Source: an uncultured Saprospiraceae bacterium (GTDB taxonomy: Bacteria > Bacteroidota > Bacteroidia > Chitinophagales > Saprospiraceae). From it: a DNA stretch of 64,000 bases. The notes under the pieces are model-generated. The model saw only the letters and a list, made by a program, of their open reading frames with translations, ran no database searches and was not told where the DNA came from. Position 1 is the stretch's first letter. Each line of letters begins with the position of its first letter. Position numbers and translations under genes: made by a program. The stretch is from positions 35,150-99,149 of the forward strand of contig CALBWK010000016.1 of the NCBI GenBank assembly GCA_937969415.1, written 5' to 3'. This document shows, in pieces, positions 1 through 8,741 of this stretch.

Positions 1-1199
1 TCGACACCCTTGTAGACATCGCCATCTGGATTTTCCGTAAAGCTGAAGTCATCGTAGAGATTCATCCTGCTCGCATAGGCGCCTAGCCCACTTTCTGATG
101 GCGCAAGATCCAAGGTCATCTTGTCTTTCTTTAATACATAGATGCCATCTACTTCTTCAAATTCCTGTGTTACTTTTAAGTCTCTGACAAAATTGAGACT
201 GATATCTTTTGTTATGCCGAGCTCTGCTTTGAGCACAGTATAGTTGTCATCATTGGAGATGTAGAGATCCCCAGTAAATCCTATGAAAGTTTTGTTTCTA
301 GGAATAAAGGCCATCTGAATAGCACTTTGATTGTTGACAACTACGGTATCGAGAATATAATATCTGTAGTAGTTGATCCCCCAAGGTGCCAACGGACTTA
401 AGAAGTCATTATCTAATAGCTTGATACTATTCTGATAGATATCTATTTCGTCATAGATTATGTCGATTCCACTATTAATCGATTCCACATCTATGGCTTC
501 ATCAAATTTTGTCATTTTGATTGCCTCCCTAATTTCTTTTTTCGAATTAGGGTCTTTTCTAAAATGTACATTAGATATGACTTCTCTCATATAGAGTGGG
601 AGATAGGCCCGACCGTTGACTTCAGAGGTGTCTAGATAATTCCACATAAACTGAAAGTTTCTGAATTGTTTTTTCTGTGTAAACTCTTCAGTTATGTTAT
701 TGATGTCTAGCTCTATTTTCTCGTGCTTCTTATAGTTGTAGAATTCAGCCTTGTCTATTCTATTCTTGTCTTTATTTTCTATGACTTTTCTGATGAGGTC
801 GACTGCAGGGTTGTCCTTTTTACGGTATCGACCTTTTTTACTGGTGATGGTAACGGCATCAGCGATAACACCTTCTTCTTCCAAGTAAAAATTGATTACT
901 TGTCGGACTCCTTTCTCTATGGCTTGAGTAGATGTCTTATATCCTAGAAATGATGCCATCAGACTATCTGATGGGATTTTCGTATTGAGAAGATATTGTC
1001 CATCAAGATCCGTAGATGCACCGACATAGGTATCCTTAAATGTGACATCGACAAAGGGTAGTGGCTCTTTTGTCACTGCATCAAAGACCTTTCCTCTGAC
1101 TATGGTTTTGTCTTGAGCCACTAGACCTTCTGACCCAAGGGTGAAGAGTATTAAGAGGCTGAATATCTTTATTAAATGGTGAAGTTTAGGCTTTTTCAA
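1..1199 (-). CDS. Carboxypeptidase-regulatory-like / DUF5686-type outer-membrane protein (C-terminus beyond window edge)
   Basis: Open minus-strand frame not in ORF track; probable TTG start at 1199; translation KKPKLHHLIKIFSLLILFTLGSEGLVAQDKTIVRGKVFDAVTKEPLPFVDVTFKDTYVGASTDLDGQYLL... = signal peptide + CarboxypepD_reg-like domain. Confidence 0.8.
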   Translation of the reverse strand, partial: MKKPKLHHLIKIFSLLILFTLGSEGLVAQDKTIVRGKVFDAVTKEPLPFVDVTFKDTYVGASTDLDGQYLLNTKIPSDSLMASFLGYKTSTQAIEKGVRQVINFYLEEEGVIADAVTITSKKGRYRKKDNPAVDLIRKVIENKDKNRIDKAEFYNYKKHEKIELDINNITEEFTQKKQFRNFQFMWNYLDTSEVNGRAYLPLYMREVISNVHFRKDPNSKKEIREAIKMTKFDEAIDVESINSGIDIIYDEIDIYQNSIKLLDNDFLSPLAPWGINYYRYYILDTVVVNNQSAIQMAFIPRNKTFIGFTGDLYISNDDNYTVLKAELGITKDISLNFVRDLKVTQEFEEVDGIYVLKKDKMTLDLAPSESGLGAYASRMNLYDDFSFTENPDGDVYKGV

Positions 1200-1340
1200 T
1201 ATGATTGTCTTTTCAATTGACTCGGACTCAATATTAACTGAATTACCGTCTATAATGTTATGTTATCGGGGCCAAAAGTACACTATGTCAGGGTGTTGAC
1301 CACGTTTCTAGCTACCTCATTTTTGTAAATCTACGGACAC

Positions 1341-2519
1341 CTAATTAGACTCTACTAGTGCAGTTAATTTGGCTTCATAAGTAGCAAATCCCTCGCTTCT
1401 TATCAACCCGATACCTCCTCCGATATCTCCGACAAAAAGTACTGCTTCTATATGAGGCTTAGCTGCTACGTAAGCTTGGGCTTTATCTTGTCCCATTACC
1501 ATCAATGCAGTAGCAATAGCATCAGCTTCCATACAGGTAGGTGCAATGACTGAGACGCCGAGAAGCGCATTCCTTTCTGGGTAGCCTGTCTTAGGATTGA
1601 TCTCGTGGCCATATCGTCGCCCTTCTACTTCGTAATAAATACGGTAGTTGCCAGATGATGCTACTGCCTTATCTTGTAACTCGATATAGCTTGAGAAATC
1701 TGTTAAGCTGCTTTCTGTTGTAGGGGTGTTGAGACCGATAACCCAGTTTTTGTTTCTAGGACTTTGCCCTTTAGCATAGGTTTCACCTCCAATTTCTACC
1801 ATCAGATTTTCTACTCCTTGTTCTTGTAAGTAGTTAGAAATATAATCTACTGCATAGCCTTTTGCTATTGCACTGAAGTCCAGTTCTGTTCCTGTAGGCT
1901 TCATACAGATGAGTCGATCAGATACTGACTCAGCAGTGACTTTTTCCATTCCTATAGTTTCTCTGATGCTGTTTATTTTCTGACTATCAATTTTGGTTAC
2001 AGGTTTCTTTGGTGTATAGCCAAATCCCCAATAATTAACCAATGGCATTACCGTAGGATCAAAATATCCATCGGTATCAAGATAGATGCGGTTAGCAACT
2101 TTATAGTTGTGTTCGAAGTGTGTATCGGCAGGCAATTCTATTTTGTCTTGAGTTGCCATCTTTCCATTAACGAGTATCTCTGTGGATTGGCCATAAATGT
2201 CACTGCGGTTAATCTTAGATATCGTAGAGCTGTCAATGTAGGTAGATACAGATTGGTTGATGCTGACTAAGATAGAGTCTATAGTCGCTTTGATTACAGG
2301 CTGGGCATAGGGCTCATAGATAATAGTATAAGTGGTGCCCATTGTCTGACCAGTAATCTTGTTATAGGTTTCTTGAGCTTGAGTCGGCTTATTGGCATCA
2401 CCCTTACAACTGGAAAAAATTAAGCCTAACAGTAATGCTATAAATAAGAACAGCCGACTATAGGCCGGCTGTTCTACTATAGCGTTATATTTTGATCCAT
2501 TATTCAAAGAAGTTTCCAT
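1341..2519 (-). CDS. apbE: FAD:protein FMN transferase (ApbE family), lipoprotein
   Basis: Lipobox-like LFIALLLGLIFSSCKGD; TGQTMGTTYTI, DFSAIAKGYAVD, VEIGGE, HEINPKTGYP, CMEADAIATALMVMG motifs; ATG at 2519 preferred over the longer ORF start. Confidence 0.92.
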   Translation of the reverse strand: METSLNNGSKYNAIVEQPAYSRLFLFIALLLGLIFSSCKGDANKPTQAQETYNKITGQTMGTTYTIIYEPYAQPVIKATIDSILVSINQSVSTYIDSSTISKINRSDIYGQSTEILVNGKMATQDKIELPADTHFEHNYKVANRIYLDTDGYFDPTVMPLVNYWGFGYTPKKPVTKIDSQKINSIRETIGMEKVTAESVSDRLICMKPTGTELDFSAIAKGYAVDYISNYLQEQGVENLMVEIGGETYAKGQSPRNKNWVIGLNTPTTESSLTDFSSYIELQDKAVASSGNYRIYYEVEGRRYGHEINPKTGYPERNALLGVSVIAPTCMEADAIATALMVMGQDKAQAYVAAKPHIEAVLFVGDIGGGIGLIRSEGFATYEAKLTALVESN

Positions 2520-3501
2520 AATCCGAATCTCCTTTTTTGGTTCTGTACTGGACTTCTTTTCTAGGCTCATTGAGATCTAATGTCTCTCCGATCTCTTCTT
2601 CGCCACCGAGGAGTAGAAGTGTGCTTTTCTTTTCATACTCTTCAAGCATAGCTAACCCCTTCTCTTCGAAAATGCCTTCTTGAAGGTCTATAGATTGCAT
2701 AAAGTCAGACGATAGCTCCATAAATCTTTCCATCTCACCAACCTTATTGGCAACATCATCAGCTACATTTTGCATAGCTTGGTCAAACATCGCTCTCTTA
2801 TCTGGATCTCCTTTGATGATGCTCATCGCAGATTTCATTGCAGAGTGTGAGGCTCTTATCGCCTTTCTTTCTTGCTCTTTTACTTTGACTTGATCCTTGG
2901 TGTCTTCAAGTAAGATCTCTGAATTAGAATACATCTTAGTCAATACTCTGTAGAGGACAGCGAGTTTGCTGTGCAGAGCTACATATTTCTTATTGGTTTC
3001 CTTGAGTCTAGCTGCCTTTCGGGTAGAGAGAACGAGTTGTTTTTCGTTACCTAACTGCTTGGCTTTTCTAGCTATAGCTAGATTTTGCTCTATCTCTTGG
3101 TTGTTATTCGCTAATTGTGTTTTGAGATTTCGCATCTGGCCCTTAAGATTGCCTATCTGCTTACCCATTTTCTTTAGGTTCTTCTCTAGGTCGGAGATGT
3201 AATTCTTAAGGATCCCCATAGGATCTATAGTGACAAAGATGCTTGTGATCTTCCGCATCACACTCTGATACATATAACTGAACAAGTTCCTTGTCCTGCC
3301 ATCTAGAGCCATAAATACTATCAGACCCAATACACCTAGCCCCACTGCCATACTCAGTGTCTGGCCTAGCGTAGCTAATATTAAGCCTCCAAATGAGACA
3401 GCTATCCACCCTATAAGAGCGGCCATAGCAATAAGAAAAATAGCACCGGTCTTGCCCTCCGGCTTACTCCAAAATGATTTAGGGTTTTGTTGATCTGGCA
3501 T
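2500..3501 (-). CDS. Membrane-anchored coiled-coil protein of unknown function
   Basis: N-terminal hydrophobic segments (AIFLIAMAALIGWIAVSFGGLILATLGQ) followed by long heptad-rich helical region. Confidence 0.75.
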   Translation of the reverse strand: MPDQQNPKSFWSKPEGKTGAIFLIAMAALIGWIAVSFGGLILATLGQTLSMAVGLGVLGLIVFMALDGRTRNLFSYMYQSVMRKITSIFVTIDPMGILKNYISDLEKNLKKMGKQIGNLKGQMRNLKTQLANNNQEIEQNLAIARKAKQLGNEKQLVLSTRKAARLKETNKKYVALHSKLAVLYRVLTKMYSNSEILLEDTKDQVKVKEQERKAIRASHSAMKSAMSIIKGDPDKRAMFDQAMQNVADDVANKVGEMERFMELSSDFMQSIDLQEGIFEEKGLAMLEEYEKKSTLLLLGGEEEIGETLDLNEPRKEVQYRTKKGDSDYGNFFE

Positions 3502-3508
3502 AATTCTA

Positions 3509-4063
3509 TTATAAGTAGGTATTTATCGTTTTGATGTCTTCAGCTATTTCTTTGGACAATACTTCATAAACGCTTAAAAACTTCTCTTTTGTTCCCGCAA
3601 TTTTCTTTGTGGCCAATTCTACATCCTGGTCGACAGAATTGACTTTCTCCGTAAATATCTCAATTTCTCTTACTAGCTCCTTAATCTTAAGCTTGTGCGA
3701 CTCTATCTTTTGTACATACTGAGATACTTCAGCCTTTCGACCTTCGACTTTTTGGCTTTGCTGACTTAAGAGTGCTGTGGCAAATGATTCTCTTTCATTT
3801 TCTAATACCCTCGCGTAATTCTGAGCTGAAGCCAATAAGGTCTCCTTGGTCAATCCCATAGTAGCTGCTGTCGTAAAAGCTGATTTGTGAGAAGTAGCTT
3901 CATCCATTTGCATCTCTTTTAGAGATTTTACAGACTGCTTATAGTGGATGTAATCAAATTTTTGACCTTCAAAATTGTTCTTAAGTGCTCTCAGAAGGGC
4001 ATAGACAGACTTTTCATCTAGATCCTTTATACCGGGAAATAAGTCTTGGAGGTTTGTGGTCAT
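3509..4063 (-). CDS. Coiled-coil hypothetical protein
   Basis: Probable start MTTNLQDLFPGIKDL at 4063; helical composition; 7 bp upstream of the 2500-3501 gene, so likely co-transcribed. Confidence 0.7.
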   Translation of the reverse strand: MTTNLQDLFPGIKDLDEKSVYALLRALKNNFEGQKFDYIHYKQSVKSLKEMQMDEATSHKSAFTTAATMGLTKETLLASAQNYARVLENERESFATALLSQQSQKVEGRKAEVSQYVQKIESHKLKIKELVREIEIFTEKVNSVDQDVELATKKIAGTKEKFLSVYEVLSKEIAEDIKTINTYL

Positions 4064-4321
4064 TAGCAAATTTGGGTCAAGATATGAACAAATGGCTAAG
4101 ATTTCGACCTTTTGATAAGCTCTACCACGACCGAAGAATGGTGGGAATGTCAATTTGAGGCATAATAATAAAATAACTTGCTTGTTTTGAGCGAAAAACA
4201 CATTATATATTATTGTAATATGTATATTTGTATGCCTATCCCATCTCCATTGTATTCAATGGATAATTTTCTATTTCCCAATTAGGGAAGTCTATTTCTT
4301 ATAATTAATCAGGTTTTATCT

Positions 4322-7300
4322 ATGAGATTAACTAGAGTAATACTTTGCACGCTATTGGTAACTATATCTATTATGGTCCAAGCGCAAACTTGTACTAGCG
4401 GCTTTGCAGCTAATTCTGCAACTTCAGGTATTTCAGGCGCATCAGCTTGGACCAATTTGCCAGGGGTGAGAAATGCCCCCAATGACATAGCAGCGACTAT
4501 CGTTCCTTTTACACCCTTAGATCCAGGTGGTAGTACTTCTAGGATTGGTGCTTGGGATTTTGGTATTGAGATACCATGTAACGCTGTTATTACTGGGTTG
4601 ACTTTTGATCTGGTACGAAGAAACAACGCAGCAGCTGGTGATGTAAGAGATGAAACCTTCTTTCTCAGATTACCTGACTTTACTGTTAGTCCAACCAATG
4701 CAGCAAATACTGCCGCCTCGTGGTCTAATCAGACTGCTGGTTTTGAGACAGTAAGCTATACTGCGGCCGATTGGGGATTGATCCTCACACCAGAGTTGAT
4801 CAATGATCCACTCTTTGGCGCCATTTTCACTGTTCAAAATATGTCTGGAACGGAAGAGGGGATGCCAGAAATCGATGCGATTTCTATGGAAGTTTGTTTT
4901 ACAGTTAATGGAACGGATAATTCGACAATAGTTGCTACAATAACTGAGACAGTTGATGATTTGTGTCCAGGAGGAGGATTAGGTGTATTAACATTCAATG
5001 CCACTGGAGGATCTGGTTCATTTGAATACTCGATAGATGGTGGCCAGATATGGCAAGTGAGTAATGTCTTTTCAGGACTGCAAACAGGTAATTACAATTT
5101 AGCTGTAAGGAATGCAGACACCAGTTGTTCTCAATTGTTAGGCAATTACTATATAGGCTGTAATGAAGGGAATCTACTTCAGATTGGAGATGCAATTTAT
5201 ACTTGCCAACCTACCTTGTTTGACCAGACTACATTAGCGATAGATAGAATCCAACCGCTAAATGATTTTTATAATGCGGGTACGTTTTTTACTGATGTAT
5301 CTCCTTTGATTCAGACTAAGTCTAGATCTTGGACAACAACAGACTTAGGTGGTTCTGTCTTTGGCGTCGCTATTGATGCTGACTTTAATATCTATACTGG
5401 TGTATCTAGTTTATTCAACATTATAGCACCAGTAGCTTCGTCTAACTTATTAAGAATAGACGCCGTTTCTGGCAATCCTACAGTTATAGCTACTCTGCCG
5501 GGAGAAGCTGGTTTAGCACAAGTAGAATACGTCCCAGGTTGTGACCAAGTCTTTGCTGCGAACTTAGATGATGGAACGATATATAGATACGATACAGCAG
5601 GAAATCTGCTCTCTACTTTTGATCCTTTAACGCCAGATGATGGGGTGTTAGGGTTAGCACCTCTTGGTGAAAGAGTGTTGGCATTAGCATATAATCCAGT
5701 AGATTCTAAATTGTATTATTCAGTCTGGGCTAATGATAGAATAGATAATGGAAACCGAAATCAAATTAGATCGATAAGTATCAATCCTGTGACTTGTGAT
5801 TTTATGCCAGGTTCGGATATGTTAGAAATAAATATGCCTTTCTTGTCTGAAACAGAAAGTACAACAAGGGCATTTAGTCACCCTGTATTGGATATAGAAT
5901 TTGATCAGACTGGTACTATTTTACTTACAGGTGAGTCTGGTTTTGACTCTACTATCCCTAGTTCTTTTTCTCACCAATCTAGAGTGTTAAACTTTGAAGG
6001 AGCTACAGGTGGGTGGATGCTAAATAATACAGTGCCTACAGGAAATCAAGACTATAGGTATCAAATCGGTACTCAAAATGATGGTACTAACTCTCTTGGA
6101 GGAGTTGATTTTGCATATGCGGGAATAGGTTCAGGTGGTTGTACTCTTGGAGAAGATACTTTCATTGCTGCTATTGCGGACGCATTGACTGGTGTTGATT
6201 GCGCATTTGGGGGTTGTTTGTATGGGATTCAGTACCTGCCTGTAGAAGGGGCTAATCCGATGAACTCAGTACTCTTAGATCTTGCAAGGGCTCCTGATTC
6301 TCAACAGAAAGGATTTTATGGTGACTTAGATGTTGTGACAGGATGTTGTCCTTGTTCTTGTATAAGCTATGATGGAGAAATCACAGCTACAGAAGAGGAA
6401 ATATGTCCAGGCGATATGACGACCCTTTGTGTTACGACAGATAATCCTAATCCGAGTTTCTTATGGTCTGATGGCTCTACTACAGCTTGTATCAATGTCA
6501 CTCCTATGGTATCATCTACCTTTTCAGTAGTTGTTTCTGACATGGGATGTACAGATGAGTTTTCGATCGGAATAGATGTCGCTGATCCTTTGACTGTTTC
6601 TATTTTAGAGACAGATGGCACTTCTTGTGATATGGATAATGGTAGTATTAATATTACAGCAACTGGAGGTGTTGCTCCTTTGGAGTATAGTATTGATGGA
6701 GGGATGAATGTCCAAGGTACTGGTCAATTTGATAACCTTATGGCGGGATCTTATATGGTTCTAGTGACTGATGATTTTGGTTGTGAGTTTACAGATAATG
6801 CGACTATAGCCGGCCCGGGCAGTCTTTCTTTAGTAGTTATTGGAGATGATCAGACCAACTGCGATTTTCCTAATGGAACTATATCGATTGCAGTTACTGG
6901 TGGCACGGCACCGTATAGTTATAGTATTGATGGAGGCACTACATTTGTGAGTTCTGATAATTTTGTAGATCTAGTAGGAGGAATGTACGCGGTTGCTGTT
7001 GAAGACGCTACTGGGTGTGCAATGATGGAAGTTATTCAATTGGCTTCTCCTGCTTGTTTTGGTACTGTCGGCGATTTAGTTTTTGAAGACACTAATGGAA
7101 ATGGAGAGCAAGACCCTGGCGAACCAGGTATAGCAGATGTTACGGTAGATCTTCTTACACCTTCTGGAGTTATTGTTTCAAAAACAAGGACAGATGGTTC
7201 TGGTAATTTTCTGTTTGATGATGTGCCAGAAGGAGATTATTATTTACAATTTGAATTTCCAGATTTCTATACTGTTACAGATCCATTTGTCTCTGCAAGT

Positions 7301-8716
7301 ACAGAAAGAGATAGTGATGTAGATAATTCAAATGGACCTAGGTCGACACCAATTTTTTCTGTTTCTGCTAATGAAATGAATCTCAGTATTGATCTAGGAT
7401 TATTTGAGTGTGTACCTGTAGGTGAGTTGGTTTGGTTTGATTTCAATGAGAATGATGTATTTGATCAAGGAGAGTCAGGTATAAATGGTGTTAAGGTGGA
7501 AATTTTTAGAAACGTAGGTGGAGATTTCTTTTTAGAAGATTTCACTTTTACAGGCAATCATCCAGAAACTGTATCGGATGATGGGTACTACAAGTTCTGT
7601 GTACCTCCTGGCGTTTATTATATCCGATACGGAGCAGTTGCTTCTGCTTTTGTAAGAGCGGTACCAAATATAGGTTTCGATGAGTCTAGAGATTCTGATG
7701 TTACAGATAGGTTTGGAAGAAATACTACAGATCAGTTTACACTGACTTCAGGAATGGGAATGTGCGAAATTGATGCAGGTTTCTATCTCGAAGGAACAAT
7801 AGCGAGTTTCTGTTGGCACGATGATAACCTTGATGGTTTGAGAGACGATGATGAGGAACCGATGGAGGGACTTACAATTCTTGCACTTACAGAAGAAGGG
7901 AATGTAATTTCTTCATCTGTGTCGGATGCTAATGGACAATACAGATTGACTGGACTTCCCAAAAATCATTATTATTTGGAGGCTATGTTTAGCAGAGATT
8001 ATACAGCTACAATAGCAAATGCAGGTGAAGATGATACAAGGGATAGTGATCTTGATGGAACTTTTGGAGAAAATACCACGAGACTATATATGGTCAATCC
8101 TGGAGATGTAATAGAAGGTGTTGATATTGGTGTTGCTTTGAATTCCTTGCCTGTCGAATGGTTGAGTATAGAAGCAATAGAAGAGTCTGGTTATAACAAT
8201 ATTGAATGGAAAGTTGCTTCAGAAACTAATGTTCTAAAATATGAAGTAGAACATTCTGCAAGAAATACACAAGATTTTCAACCTATAGGCGAGGTAGAAT
8301 CTCTTTACACAAACAGCCAAGAAATTTTGACTTATAACTGGGATCACGCAGACTATCAGAATGGAGTCAATTACTATCGAATTAAGCAAATAGATATCGA
8401 TGGTCGATTTACTTACTCTGAAGTAGCGGCAGTTACAAATAGCGGTTCTGATAGAGCAGGAAGTCAATTGCGAGTCTATCCAAATCCTACAAATGGATGG
8501 TTATATCTCTCCTTAAGCTCTGATGTTATTCAGGATGCTTACGAAGTTAAAGTTCTCGATTACCTCGGAAGAGTCATAAAATCAGAGACTGTTTCTTCTT
8601 CAGATATGACGAATGTATATAGAATGGATATGTCTACTTATAACGAAGGTCTCTACTCAGTACAATTGACTGTAGGAGGTGTAGATCTTACTAAAAGAGT
8701 CTTCTTGACGAAATAG
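4322..8716 (+). CDS. Large secreted adhesin-like protein with SprB-type repeats, SdrD B-like repeats and T9SS type A sorting domain
   Basis: Signal peptide; three ATGGxxxxxYSIDGG repeats; three GDLVFEDTNGNGEQDPGEPGI-type repeats; C-terminal LRVYPNPTNGWLYL...YNEGLYSVQL sorting domain. Confidence 0.9.
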   Translation: MRLTRVILCTLLVTISIMVQAQTCTSGFAANSATSGISGASAWTNLPGVRNAPNDIAATIVPFTPLDPGGSTSRIGAWDFGIEIPCNAVITGLTFDLVRRNNAAAGDVRDETFFLRLPDFTVSPTNAANTAASWSNQTAGFETVSYTAADWGLILTPELINDPLFGAIFTVQNMSGTEEGMPEIDAISMEVCFTVNGTDNSTIVATITETVDDLCPGGGLGVLTFNATGGSGSFEYSIDGGQIWQVSNVFSGLQTGNYNLAVRNADTSCSQLLGNYYIGCNEGNLLQIGDAIYTCQPTLFDQTTLAIDRIQPLNDFYNAGTFFTDVSPLIQTKSRSWTTTDLGGSVFGVAIDADFNIYTGVSSLFNIIAPVASSNLLRIDAVSGNPTVIATLPGEAGLAQVEYVPGCDQVFAANLDDGTIYRYDTAGNLLSTFDPLTPDDGVLGLAPLGERVLALAYNPVDSKLYYSVWANDRIDNGNRNQIRSISINPVTCDFMPGSDMLEINMPFLSETESTTRAFSHPVLDIEFDQTGTILLTGESGFDSTIPSSFSHQSRVLNFEGATGGWMLNNTVPTGNQDYRYQIGTQNDGTNSLGGVDFAYAGIGSGGCTLGEDTFIAAIADALTGVDCAFGGCLYGIQYLPVEGANPMNSVLLDLARAPDSQQKGFYGDLDVVTGCCPCSCISYDGEITATEEEICPGDMTTLCVTTDNPNPSFLWSDGSTTACINVTPMVSSTFSVVVSDMGCTDEFSIGIDVADPLTVSILETDGTSCDMDNGSINITATGGVAPLEYSIDGGMNVQGTGQFDNLMAGSYMVLVTDDFGCEFTDNATIAGPGSLSLVVIGDDQTNCDFPNGTISIAVTGGTAPYSYSIDGGTTFVSSDNFVDLVGGMYAVAVEDATGCAMMEVIQLASPACFGTVGDLVFEDTNGNGEQDPGEPGIADVTVDLLTPSGVIVSKTRTDGSGNFLFDDVPEGDYYLQFEFPDFYTVTDPFVSASTERDSDVDNSNGPRSTPIFSVSANEMNLSIDLGLFECVPVGELVWFDFNENDVFDQGESGINGVKVEIFRNVGGDFFLEDFTFTGNHPETVSDDGYYKFCVPPGVYYIRYGAVASAFVRAVPNIGFDESRDSDVTDRFGRNTTDQFTLTSGMGMCEIDAGFYLEGTIASFCWHDDNLDGLRDDDEEPMEGLTILALTEEGNVISSSVSDANGQYRLTGLPKNHYYLEAMFSRDYTATIANAGEDDTRDSDLDGTFGENTTRLYMVNPGDVIEGVDIGVALNSLPVEWLSIEAIEESGYNNIEWKVASETNVLKYEVEHSARNTQDFQPIGEVESLYTNSQEILTYNWDHADYQNGVNYYRIKQIDIDGRFTYSEVAAVTNSGSDRAGSQLRVYPNPTNGWLYLSLSSDVIQDAYEVKVLDYLGRVIKSETVSSSDMTNVYRMDMSTYNEGLYSVQLTVGGVDLTKRVFLTK

Positions 8717-8741
8717 TAGACAATTTTCTATAAAAGAAAAA

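Noticed and set aside
723-947. Short plus-strand ORF (74 aa)
   Set aside because: Lies antisense to the DUF5686-like coding frame; no domain or ribosome-binding support
4309-4698. 129-aa minus-strand ORF at the start of the adhesin gene
   Set aside because: Antisense to the signal peptide/N-terminus of a clear plus-strand gene
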